DNA from: Dehalococcoidia bacterium
Lineage (GTDB): Bacteria > Chloroflexota > Dehalococcoidia > Tepidiformales > Tepidiformaceae
Direction of reading: 5' to 3'
Length of the DNA stretch: 64,000 nt
Assembly (NCBI GenBank): GCA_020847985.1
Contig: JADLBC010000049.1
Location: forward strand, 1-64,000
Under the pieces are notes generated by a model that saw nothing but the letters and a program-made list of their open reading frames with translations, was not told where the DNA came from and searched no databases. The translations under genes were made by a program, and so were the position numbers. Shown here piece by piece: positions 36,708 through 43,942 of the stretch (positions are counted from its first letter, which is position 1; the number at the start of each line of letters is the position of its first letter).

Positions 36708-37097
36708 ATGGCAGAGAATACGTTCAGGACCGACGGCACGATCGACTCCTTCGAAAACGCGCACCAGGAGCGCGACTACGAGATCACCTTCACGGCCCCC
36801 GAGTTCACCAGCGTGTGTCCGATGACCGGCCAGCCCGACTACGGCACCATCACGCTCACCTACATCCCGGATGAGCGTTGCATCGAACTGCGGTCGTTCA
36901 AGTTCTATCTCCAGGGTTTTCGCAACCGCGGCATCTTCTATGAGGACGTCGTGAACCAGGTTCTCACGGACGTCGTAGAAGCCGTCGCGCCCCGCGTCGC
37001 GACCGTGACGGGCGAGTTCAACACCCGCGGCGGCATCTCGGCCAAGGTGAGCGCGGATTACGAGAGCCTCGAGTGGATGGCCGACGCGGAGGGATAG
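36708..37097 (+). CDS. queF: NADPH-dependent 7-cyano-7-deazaguanine reductase
   Basis: A 129-residue T-fold enzyme, the short unimodular QueF form, which reduces preQ0 to preQ1 in queuosine synthesis. The catalytic Cys37 and Asp44 are in FTSVCPMTGQPDYG with the family spacing of seven. The signature ELRSFKFYLQGFRNRGIFYEDVVNQ follows. The ATG at 36708 starts MAENTFRTDG; the frame is open upstream but that part does not resemble the family. No preQ1 riboswitch was recognised in the 134-base gap to rnc. No other preQ0 genes are in the window, but a queuosine-modifying enzyme lies 4 kb downstream. Confidence 0.95.
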   Translation: MAENTFRTDGTIDSFENAHQERDYEITFTAPEFTSVCPMTGQPDYGTITLTYIPDERCIELRSFKFYLQGFRNRGIFYEDVVNQVLTDVVEAVAPRVATVTGEFNTRGGISAKVSADYESLEWMADAEG

Positions 37098-37154
37098 CGG
37101 TTGCTCACTCGTGACCGAATCCCCACGCGCGCCTAGTATCGGGACATCCTGCGA

Positions 37155-37949
37155 ATGCGGTTCTTTTCGCCAATGAGCGTCAACCCCCATCCGGGCGGCT
37201 TCGCCCAGCGCCGAATCAGCGACGTGCCCTCCGTGACCGCGCCGCAGATGCGTGAGATCCAGCGGGTCGCGCAGGAGGATTTCGGGGTCGACATCCTCCA
37301 GATCATCGAGAACGCCGGGCGCGCCGCGGCACGCCTGACCCTCGAGATGCTAGGGGGCAAAGGCCGCGGCCAGCGGGTCGTGATCCTCGCCGGGGGCGGG
37401 AACAAGGGCGCTGCCGGGCTCTGCATGGCGCGAACGCTCGTGAACTGGGGATTCGCCGTCGAACCCGTGCTGGCCGAAGTGCAGGGCGAGATGTCCTACG
37501 TCGCCCGCCGCCAGGTGCAAATCCTCAAGGCCACCGGCATCGTCGATAAGGACAACGAGGAGCCGAGCGAGTTCCTCGTTGAAGAGCAGCTCGCGAACGC
37601 GGACCTCGTCGTCGATGCGCTCATCGGGTACGGGCTCGAAGGGCCTCCGATGGGGATGGCGGCGGCGGTCACCGACCTCGCGCTGCAGTCGCGCCGGCCG
37701 ATTCTCGCGCTCGATGTGCCAACCGGCGTGAACGCGACGACGGGCGTGGCCGCGGGCCTGGCGATTCGCGCCGTAACCACGCTCATGATCGACCTGCCCA
37801 AGCGCGGCCTCCTCGAATTGCACGCGAAGGAGTACACGGGCGAGCTTTTCCTCGCCGACCTGGGCATCCCCAGGGCCGTGCACGAGGGCCTGGGCATCCG
37901 GCACAACCTGCTCTTCTCCGAAGGCCCCATCGTCCGGATCAAGCGCTAA
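37155..37949 (+). CDS. YjeF-N domain protein (NAD(P)H-hydrate epimerase-like)
   Basis: A 264-residue stand-alone YjeF_N Rossmann-like protein. Family marks are VTAPQMREIQRVAQEDFGV, IIENAGRAAARL, VVILAGGGNKGAAGLCMAR, VVDALIGYGLEGPP and ILALDVPTGVNATTG. In NAD(P)H-hydrate epimerases the loop is usually GxGNNGGDG and the last motif DIPSGxD. Here the loop reads GGGNKGAAG and the final Asp is Asn. The fold is clear but epimerase activity is uncertain. The dehydratase (NnrD) domain often fused to it is absent. A TAGTAT at 37134-37139 may be the -10. Its stop overlaps the convergent kinase stop. Confidence 0.8.
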   Translation: MRFFSPMSVNPHPGGFAQRRISDVPSVTAPQMREIQRVAQEDFGVDILQIIENAGRAAARLTLEMLGGKGRGQRVVILAGGGNKGAAGLCMARTLVNWGFAVEPVLAEVQGEMSYVARRQVQILKATGIVDKDNEEPSEFLVEEQLANADLVVDALIGYGLEGPPMGMAAAVTDLALQSRRPILALDVPTGVNATTGVAAGLAIRAVTTLMIDLPKRGLLELHAKEYTGELFLADLGIPRAVHEGLGIRHNLLFSEGPIVRIKR

Positions 37950-38464
37950 GACCGGCCCTTCGCCCACTCCGCGAAGGCGCCCGCGACCTGGACTGCCGCT
38001 TCCGCGGCTCTCATCGCCCCGGTGTCGATGACGATGTGCACGGCACGGGTGGACCGCACATCCTGGTCGAACGCTGCCCGCGTCCGCCGGTTCGCCTCCA
38101 AATCATCGGTAAGGTGCGCGCCGCGCGCGCGGCCGTCGATGCGCGCCTCCGCACGGTCCGGGGAGACATCCAGCAGGACAACGAAGGTTTCTTCGGCGGC
38201 CAGACCGTCGAGGAAGGGCGCGTCCGAGAGGCCGGTGGACTCAAGCACCGCCGGGCCTTCCCCTCCGCGGACCCATGCCGTGCGCTCGCGCGCCAGCCAC
38301 TCCAGTGCCTCCGCCTTTCGATCGAGGAACGTCTCGCGGCCGCCATACCGCTCGCGGAGCTCGATCTCCCACTCGCGCCAGCGGAAGCCGCGCTGGCCGA
38401 GCTCTCGCCCGATGGTTGACTTGCCGGACCCGGGCGGTCCAAGGAGGACGAGCGCGAGTGCCAC
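37946..38464 (-). CDS. Shikimate-kinase-like P-loop kinase
   Basis: A 172-residue small P-loop kinase beginning VALALVLLGPPGSGKSTIGRELGQRGF (Walker A at 9-16; the chain is broken here only for reading). The following helix-loop FRWREWEIELRERYGG and the C-terminal DGRARGAHLTDDLEANRRTR lid arginines resemble shikimate kinase/gluconate kinase types, but the shikimate-binding GGG motif and the DxD are not evident. Substrate unknown. The start is GTG. The gene lies directly downstream of coaBC (16 bases) on the same strand, so it may be co-transcribed with coaX and coaBC. Confidence 0.7.
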   Translation of the reverse strand: MALALVLLGPPGSGKSTIGRELGQRGFRWREWEIELRERYGGRETFLDRKAEALEWLARERTAWVRGGEGPAVLESTGLSDAPFLDGLAAEETFVVLLDVSPDRAEARIDGRARGAHLTDDLEANRRTRAAFDQDVRSTRAVHIVIDTGAMRAAEAAVQVAGAFAEWAKGRS

Positions 38465-38480
38465 GCGTCGCCTCCGCCAG

Positions 38481-39701
38481 CTACCGCGAAAGCCGCGCGG
38501 CGACGCGGTCGAGGATGGCGTGCGCGACGGCGTACTTGCTCATCAGCGGCAACTCCTCGATGCGGCCGTCGTCGTGGAACATCGTCACCTGGTTCGTGTC
38601 CGTCCCGAAGCCGCTGCCCGCGGCCGTGACATCATTCGCGACGATGAAGGCAAGGCGCTTGGATGCGAGCTTCGCCACGGCGTTCCCGGCCAGGTTCTCC
38701 GTCTCGGCGGCGAAGCCCACGCGCACACCACCGCCCGGCAGCGACGCCAGGATGTCCGGGTTCTTCGCCAGGTCGATGTGCATGGATTCTTGCCCGGGGG
38801 TCTTCTTCATCTTCTGCGCGGCGGGGTGTTCCGGCCGGAAGTCCGCGGGCGCGGCCGACATCACGAGCGCGTCCGCATTCGCGGTGGTCTCCTGGAGCGC
38901 GGCCAGCATCTCGGCGACGGTGCTGACGTTGCGGCGTTCGACCCCCGGCGGCGTCTCCAGCGCGACGGGGCCGGCCACCAACGTGACGCGCGCACCGCGG
39001 TCGCGGGCGGCCTCGGCGATGGAGAAACCCATCTTGCCACTCGATCGGTTGCCGACATAACGCACGGGATCGATCGGCTCCTGCGTCGGCCCGGCGCTGA
39101 CGACCACGTGCCGCCCGCGGAGGTCGCCGTGTGCCGCCCCGATGAGCGACCGGAGCGCGCCGAGGATGGCAAGCGGTTCGGCGAGACGCCCCGCGCCCAC
39201 GCGTCCGCTCGCGAGGCGTCCCTCGGCCGGCCCGATGAAGGCGACGCCGCGCGCCCGCAGTGTCTCCACGTTCGCGCGCGTCGCCGGGTGCTCCCACATC
39301 TGGCTGTCCATCGCGGGAGCGACGAGCACGGGGGCGACGGTGGCGAGTGCCGTGAGCGTGACCATGTCGGGCGTGCGTCCGGTCGCGAGATTCGCGATGC
39401 AATCGGCCGAGGCCGGGGCGATGACCAGCGCGGCGGCGCGGCGCGCGACCTCGACGTGGGCCTCGGCCTCCGCCGCGGTGAACATGTCCACGACCACGGG
39501 ACGCGCAGTGAGGGATTGGAAGGTCAGGGGGGTCACGAACTGCGTGGCGGCGGGCGTCATCACGACCTCGACGGCGGCGCCCGCCTGGCGCAGCTTGCTC
39601 GCGAGGTCCGCCGCCTTGAAGGCCGAAATCGAACCTGTCACCCCGAGAACGACATGGCGCCCTTCAAGCGGCAGCCGTTCGCGGACCATCTCGCCAGACA
39701 T
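38481..39701 (-). CDS. coaBC: Bifunctional phosphopantothenoylcysteine synthetase/decarboxylase
   Basis: A 406-residue CoaBC, which joins cysteine to 4'-phosphopantothenate (CoaB, C-terminal) and decarboxylates the product (CoaC, N-terminal, FMN). CoaC shows GVTGSISAFKAADLASKL, the active-site His in EAEAHVEVARRA, and PAMDSQMW with Asp in place of the more frequent Asn. CoaB shows SAGPTQEPIDPVRYVGNRSSGKMG and the lysines of AAQKMKKTPG. Two ATGs lie close together; GGAGG is one base from the first (39707) but seven from the second (39701), so MSGEMVRERL is the likely start. Confidence 0.95.
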   Translation of the reverse strand: MSGEMVRERLPLEGRHVVLGVTGSISAFKAADLASKLRQAGAAVEVVMTPAATQFVTPLTFQSLTARPVVVDMFTAAEAEAHVEVARRAAALVIAPASADCIANLATGRTPDMVTLTALATVAPVLVAPAMDSQMWEHPATRANVETLRARGVAFIGPAEGRLASGRVGAGRLAEPLAILGALRSLIGAAHGDLRGRHVVVSAGPTQEPIDPVRYVGNRSSGKMGFSIAEAARDRGARVTLVAGPVALETPPGVERRNVSTVAEMLAALQETTANADALVMSAAPADFRPEHPAAQKMKKTPGQESMHIDLAKNPDILASLPGGGVRVGFAAETENLAGNAVAKLASKRLAFIVANDVTAAGSGFGTDTNQVTMFHDDGRIEELPLMSKYAVAHAILDRVAARLSR

Positions 39702-39723
39702 GGTCATCCCTCCGCGTTCGCCG

Positions 39724-40494
39724 TCAGGCGGGCCAGTTCAGGTCGTAGATGATGCGCAGGCCGTTCAGCGTCAGGTTCGAATCGACGATGTCGAGACAGT
39801 CCGTCTCCTTCGCGATCTGCTTCGCCCAGCCGCCCGTCGCGACCACCTTGACGTCGCCGCTGAGCTCGGCTTTGAACCGGTTGACGAGCCCCTCGACGAG
39901 GCCGACATAGCCGAAGAGGATGCCCGACTGCATCGCGTGGATGGTGTTCTTGCCGATGGCCTGCGGCGGGCGTTCAAGCTGGACGCGGTAGAGCATCGCC
40001 GCGCGGCTGAAGAGCGCCTCGCTGGCGATGCCGATCCCGGGGGCGATCGCGCCGCCAAGGTAATCGCCGGCCTCGTTGACGGCATCGAAGACGGTCGCCG
40101 TGCCGAAGTCCACGACGATCACCGGCGGGCCGTACGTCTTGATCGCGGCGACGGCATCGACGATGCGGTCCGCACCGAGCTGCTTCGGGTTGTCGTAGAG
40201 GATGCGCACGCCGGTGCGGATGCCGTGCCCGACGATGAGCGGCTCGACGCCGAAGTACTTCTTGCACACCTGCTGGAAGGTTGGGATCAGCGGTGGGACA
40301 TCGCAGCCGATGATGCAGGCGTCGATGTCCGAGGGCTGGAGGCGCCGGGTGAAGAGCAGCGTCATGAGGAAGACGCCGTACTCGTCGGGCATGCGTTCGG
40401 TCTCGACCCCGATCCGCCAGGTGTCGCGGAGCTGGTCACCTTCGAACAACCCGATGTGGATGGAGGTGTTGCCGATATCGAGCGTGAGGAGCAT
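39724..40494 (-). CDS. coaX: Type III pantothenate kinase
   Basis: A 256-residue ASKHA-fold kinase that performs the first step of coenzyme A synthesis without feedback inhibition by CoA. Motifs: DIGNTSIHIGLF (phosphate 1, 6-17), GADRIVDAVAA (adenosine/catalytic Asp region), VDFGTATVFDAV and GGAIAPGIGIASEAL. The ATG at 40494 has AGGTGG six bases upstream. It lies 22 bases before coaBC, so three CoA steps are made from one operon. A much longer open frame upstream overlaps other genes and is spurious. Confidence 0.95.
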   Translation of the reverse strand: MLLTLDIGNTSIHIGLFEGDQLRDTWRIGVETERMPDEYGVFLMTLLFTRRLQPSDIDACIIGCDVPPLIPTFQQVCKKYFGVEPLIVGHGIRTGVRILYDNPKQLGADRIVDAVAAIKTYGPPVIVVDFGTATVFDAVNEAGDYLGGAIAPGIGIASEALFSRAAMLYRVQLERPPQAIGKNTIHAMQSGILFGYVGLVEGLVNRFKAELSGDVKVVATGGWAKQIAKETDCLDIVDSNLTLNGLRIIYDLNWPA

Positions 40495-40580
40495 ACGGAC
40501 CACCTGCTTCGGGCCCGTCCGGGTCCCATGCGCGCCATAGCGTAGACCCAAGCCGGGCGGTGCGCGAACGGCCTGAAGCG

Positions 40581-41699
40581 CTACGGAACGTGGCCCACCA
40601 GTCCGTCGATGGCCGCATCCCACTGCGGCGCGATGCGATCCCAGCCGTAGCGCGCCGCCGACTCGCACAGCGCCGCGAGCCCCGGACGCCGCCCTTCGAT
40701 AGCCGCCGCGAGCTTCGTCGCGAGGTCGTCCTCGTCGTGCCACAGACACGCGCCGTGCAGCGATTCGGGGATGAGCGCCGGGTAGTTGTGGGCGGCCGGC
40801 GCGATGGGGAAGCAACCCGCATGGAGCGCCTCCACCATGCCGACGCCGAAGAATTCGTGCCGGGCGGTGCTGACCACGATGTCCGCATCGTTCAGCAGCC
40901 TGCCATACGCGCTTCGGCCGGGGAGGCGCCCGAACTGCACGACGCGCGCCGCGAGCGACTCCCCCAGCTCCGCCATTGCCGGGTGAGGGTTCGGGCCCGG
41001 GTCGCCCGCGAGCGCAAGCCGGAACGCGAGCCCGGCATCGGCCAGGCGGCGAACAGCGCGCGCGAACACGTCCGGGGCTTTGTCGAACTCCCAGCGCGCG
41101 TTCCAAAGCACGAGTGGCCCGTCCCCTTCTTGACGCTTCGGTTCGGCCGCCGCGATGGCGGGATCGTCCAGCCAGTGGAGTTCGACGCCCACGGGAAGGA
41201 CGCCACTTTTCGCTTCGATGAGGTCGATGGCGCGTGCTTCGAGCCAGTTGTTGGGCTGATGGTCGAGCGTACGGAGCGCGGCAAGAAACTCCTCGCGGTG
41301 GTAGGCGGAATTGAACGCCACGCGGTCCGCGGCGAGCGCCGAGAGGTAGTTCATCGCCCCGAACCAGCTGTTCAGCTTCGTGCCACGGATGCGGGGGTAG
41401 GTGAACTGGTTCTCGTGGAAGTAGAACAGCACCGGCGTCTCCGCGAAGCGCCGCCGCGTGAGTGCGAGGAACCCGCTCAGGTCGAGCATGTCGGTCGCGA
41501 TAAGCGCATCGAACTGCCCGGGGAGCGCGAGGGCGAGCGGCGCGAGTTCCTGTGCCCCCAGGCGCATGCGCCTCCGCCATTCCGTTTCGGGCAGGGTGAG
41601 GAGCACGATCTCGTGCCGCGAATGCGCGCGCAACCCCTCGGCGAACGCGGCATGACTCCCGCCATGGAACGGCTCCACGAACAGGACGCGGTGGGTCAT
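40581..41699 (-). CDS. tRNA-queuosine alpha-mannosyltransferase homologue (DUF3524 + GT4)
   Basis: A 372-residue GT-B glycosyltransferase. The N-terminus EPFHGGSHAAFAEGLRAH and the central FHENQFTYPRIRG are the signature of the DUF3524/GTDC1 (QTMAN) family, whose animal member adds mannose to queuosine in tRNA-Asp. The C-terminal half holds the sugar-nucleotide site with HEFFGVGMVEALHAGCFPI, the EX7E-like motif of GT4 enzymes. By inference it mannosylates queuosine-tRNA; glycosylation of another target cannot be excluded. queF, 3.5 kb away, supports a queuosine context. Its ATG overlaps the stop of the ASCH gene (ATGA). Confidence 0.85.
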   Translation of the reverse strand: MTHRVLFVEPFHGGSHAAFAEGLRAHSRHEIVLLTLPETEWRRRMRLGAQELAPLALALPGQFDALIATDMLDLSGFLALTRRRFAETPVLFYFHENQFTYPRIRGTKLNSWFGAMNYLSALAADRVAFNSAYHREEFLAALRTLDHQPNNWLEARAIDLIEAKSGVLPVGVELHWLDDPAIAAAEPKRQEGDGPLVLWNARWEFDKAPDVFARAVRRLADAGLAFRLALAGDPGPNPHPAMAELGESLAARVVQFGRLPGRSAYGRLLNDADIVVSTARHEFFGVGMVEALHAGCFPIAPAAHNYPALIPESLHGACLWHDEDDLATKLAAAIEGRRPGLAALCESAARYGWDRIAPQWDAAIDGLVGHVP

Positions 41700-42283
41700 C
41701 CGCCGACTCCCAGCAGCCCAAGCACGTCGCGGCCGAGCGCCGTGACTTCGTATCCCACCTCGTGGCTGAGGGTGAGGCCGAGCGCTTTGAGCTTCCGCAC
41801 GTTCGCCTTGAACGGCAGCGTCTCCATCCCGGCGTTCGCGGCGAGAAGGCGAGCGGGTGTGCGAGGCCGAGCGGCGATGGCGGCGAGCGTGGCCGCGGTC
41901 CAGGGTGTCCCCGATGCGGCGTCGGCCCGGGAGAGGCGCGACAGGATTGCGTCCGGGTCCAGCGTCTTCGTTCGCGACGGCGGCGCCGGCGCATCCTCGT
42001 ACCGGAAGGCCACGCGCCAGAGCAGGGTCCCGGGCCCGATCGGCTCCCCGGTGCGCCTGCGAAGTGCCTGGAGCAGTGCTTCCGCACCGGCGAAGCCGGC
42101 CTGCGCGGCGGCCGCGTCCGAGATGTCCCCCGCGAGCACGGTCTCCACTGATTCGGCCACGATCCGCCCGGGGTCGAAGCGGTAGATGCCGCCGGCACGG
42201 GCCTGCGGCGCCCGCCACAGCCGGTACGTCACGGTGACGCTGCCCGCATGAATGCGCTCGCGGTCCGATGCATCGAAAAGCAC
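41696..42283 (-). CDS. ASCH-domain protein with C-terminal winged-helix-like region
   Basis: A 195-residue protein. Residues 1-110 match the ASCH (PUA-like) family common in Actinobacteria: RERIHAGSVTVTYRLWRAPQ, then GGIYRFDPGRIVAESVETV, and LLWRVAFRYED at the end. ASCH domains are proposed to bind RNA. The C-terminal part (about 120-195; TPWTAATLAAIAARPRTPARL and KLKALGLTLSHEVGYEVTALG) reads like a winged helix-turn-helix of about 70 residues, an unusual addition. The GTG at 42283 coincides with the start point predicted from a TACACT element, suggesting a leaderless mRNA. It is coupled to the mannosyltransferase gene. Confidence 0.75.
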   Translation of the reverse strand: MLFDASDRERIHAGSVTVTYRLWRAPQARAGGIYRFDPGRIVAESVETVLAGDISDAAAAQAGFAGAEALLQALRRRTGEPIGPGTLLWRVAFRYEDAPAPPSRTKTLDPDAILSRLSRADAASGTPWTAATLAAIAARPRTPARLLAANAGMETLPFKANVRKLKALGLTLSHEVGYEVTALGRDVLGLLGVGG

Positions 42284-42289
42284 GGGGAC

Positions 42290-42295
42290 AGTGTA
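42290..42295 (-). promoter_or_regulatory. Candidate -10 for a leaderless ASCH-gene mRNA
   Basis: On the minus strand CCGGTACACT gives TACACT whose last base is seven before the GTG at 42283. The start codon would thus be the first transcribed base. No ribosome-binding site is seen. Confidence 0.5.
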
Positions 42296-42303
42296 CCGGC
42301 GCG

Positions 42304-42957
42304 TCAGAACCCGAGGATGCCTCGCAGCTCGGCGGCATCGTGGGCGAGGGCATTCGCGCCGGACGCCGCCAGCCGTTCACGCACGGCCGGGACGATGTGC
42401 GACCCGCCCGCGAACGCGATGACGCGCATGCCCGCCGCGTGTGCCGCCTCCACCCCGTGGATGCTGTCCTCGACTACCACGCAGGCATCCGCTTCCATCC
42501 CCAGCGATGCCGCCGCGTGCAGAAACAGGTCCGGGGCGGGTTTGCCGCGTGCCACCTGCGCGGCGCTGTAGACATGGGGGGCGAAGAGCGGGAGCAGCCC
42601 GGCGGTCGAGAGCGTGCGGTGCAGCCGTTCGAGCCCGCTGGACGAGGCGACGCAGCGCGGTACGGTCACGGCGGCCACGGCCTCGTGCATTCCCGGGACG
42701 GCCGTCACCGCGGCGAGCGCCGCGGGTTCGGATGCCTGGATGGCTGCCCACTGGGCGTCGCTCACCCGCACGCCCAGTTCGTCGTGAACGCGCTGCCGGA
42801 AGCCACTGAGCCCTGTGATCCGCGTGAGCCACTGCTCGACCGTGATGGCGCCGCCGGCCGCGCCCAGCCCTTCGCACCAGAGTTCGGCCATCGCGCGTTC
42901 GCTATCGAGGAGTACGCCGTCGCAATCGAAAATCACGGCGCCGGGGCGAGGGAACAC
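42304..42957 (-). CDS. HAD-family hydrolase (phosphatase/phosphomutase-like)
   Basis: A 217-residue HAD superfamily protein. Motif I is DCDGVLLDSE, motif II the Ser of VASSSGLERL, motif III Lys in ARGKPAPDLF and motif IV VVEDSIHGVEAA. A helical cap lies between motifs I and II, as in phosphoglycolate phosphatase or beta-phosphoglucomutase types. The exact substrate is unknown. The GTG at 42957 (VFPRPGAVIFDCDG) is preferred over a longer frame that would run into the upstream gene. Confidence 0.87.
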   Translation of the reverse strand: MFPRPGAVIFDCDGVLLDSERAMAELWCEGLGAAGGAITVEQWLTRITGLSGFRQRVHDELGVRVSDAQWAAIQASEPAALAAVTAVPGMHEAVAAVTVPRCVASSSGLERLHRTLSTAGLLPLFAPHVYSAAQVARGKPAPDLFLHAAASLGMEADACVVVEDSIHGVEAAHAAGMRVIAFAGGSHIVPAVRERLAASGANALAHDAAELRGILGF

Positions 42958-42967
42958 CGGGCCGCGG

Positions 42968-43369
42968 CTAGAGGTGGCCGAGCTTGGCGAGCGATTCGAG
43001 CGCCACAAGCAGCTCGGCGTCCTCGTCGTTCACGGCCTTGTACTGGCTCACACAATGCCCGCCGTACTTCTCCACGAGGTACCAGTCGTCGTCGATGATG
43101 AAATCGGGGCGCGGCTGGACCTTGGGGTCCTTGTCGAAGCAGCCATCGACGAACTGGCGCAGGCCATGCATGTCGACGATGCGCTCGACATAATCCTTGC
43201 CACCCGCGGACCAGACGTACACCCCGTGGCCCGCGGCTTTCAGCAGGCGCATGGCATCGTGGGCGCGGGGGCGGAGGGCGTTTACCTCATGGCTGACGAA
43301 GACCAGCGTGTGGTCGACGTCGAAGAACACGTTGATCGGTGTTCGCGCCCCGGCCGCGGCGTCGCTCAT
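42968..43369 (-). CDS. Small HAD-like hydrolase
   Basis: A 133-residue HAD-fold protein without a cap domain. It has FFDVDHTLVFVS (motif I with both Asp), VWSAGGKDYVERIV (motif II Ser), the Lys of DKDPKVQPRPD (motif III) and FIIDDDWYLV (motif IV). Such capless HADs can act on large substrates such as proteins or nucleic-acid ends. Its ATG overlaps the stop of the upstream nuclease-like gene (ATGA, 43366-43369), so both act probably in one process. Confidence 0.75.
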   Translation of the reverse strand: MSDAAAGARTPINVFFDVDHTLVFVSHEVNALRPRAHDAMRLLKAAGHGVYVWSAGGKDYVERIVDMHGLRQFVDGCFDKDPKVQPRPDFIIDDDWYLVEKYGGHCVSQYKAVNDEDAELLVALESLAKLGHL

Positions 43370-43788
43370 GCCTCGGAGACGTCGAGGCCCCAGACTGGCC
43401 GGAAGCGCCAGGTGCGGATGCCTTTCACCTGGATGTTGAACTTCTTGCAGAGGCGCTTCGCCTCGGGCACGCAGCCCTGCGGGACATAAATGAGGAGGTC
43501 GCCGCACTTCGACAACGGCAGCCAGCGGGTGAGCGCGCTCTCTTCGTTCACGGAGTCGGTGGTTTCGACCTCGGCCATGAATTGGAGCCACGTCCCCGGG
43601 CGGCGAACGGCGACGATGTCGGGGTAGAGCGGCTTGCCGTTCTCCTCGCCCACGGACATCGACGGGGTCGGGTTGTTGACGATCGTTTCGAAGTCCGGGA
43701 ACTCCGCGTTCGGGAACGCGAACTTCACCTTCGCGATTTCGGCGATCGTTCCGTGGTGACGCTGGTCGCGGAGATACGTGACAACCAC
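43366..43788 (-). CDS. Uncharacterised protein with PD-(D/E)xK-like pattern
   Basis: A 140-residue protein. YPDIVAVRRPG followed 13 residues later by MAEVETTDSV gives a D...ExE spacing like the restriction-endonuclease-like core, and CGDLLIYVPQGC with the closing helix (EAKRLCKKFNI) would complete the fold. No family was identified with certainty. The GTG at 43788 is supported by CAGGAG six to seven bases upstream, and TACACT (43841-43836, minus) may be the -10. It overlaps the small HAD gene and may be a nuclease or nucleic-acid-binding partner of it. Confidence 0.6.
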   Translation of the reverse strand: MVVTYLRDQRHHGTIAEIAKVKFAFPNAEFPDFETIVNNPTPSMSVGEENGKPLYPDIVAVRRPGTWLQFMAEVETTDSVNEESALTRWLPLSKCGDLLIYVPQGCVPEAKRLCKKFNIQVKGIRTWRFRPVWGLDVSEA

Positions 43789-43883
43789 ACCCGGCTCCTG
43801 GGGTACGTTTGGCGCGCGTCGTGCGCGGCGACACGAGTGTAAGCCTGCACTCCGCCTCGGTCGACCGCCCAACGCAGGAAATG

Positions 43884-43919
43884 CGAAGGGGCCCCAACGA
43901 TTTCGTTGGGGCCCCTTCG
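43884..43919. terminator. Strong hairpin behind pckA
   Basis: Arms 43884-43900 (CGAAGGGGCCCCAACGA) and 43903-43919 are exact reverse complements with two bases between, a 17-pair stem. It lies 24 bases downstream of the pckA stop. On the pckA strand it is followed by CATTTCC, a weak T-tract. A terminator is the simplest reading. Confidence 0.75.
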
Positions 43920-43942
43920 TGAACGCGTCGTGCAGGGCCGGC

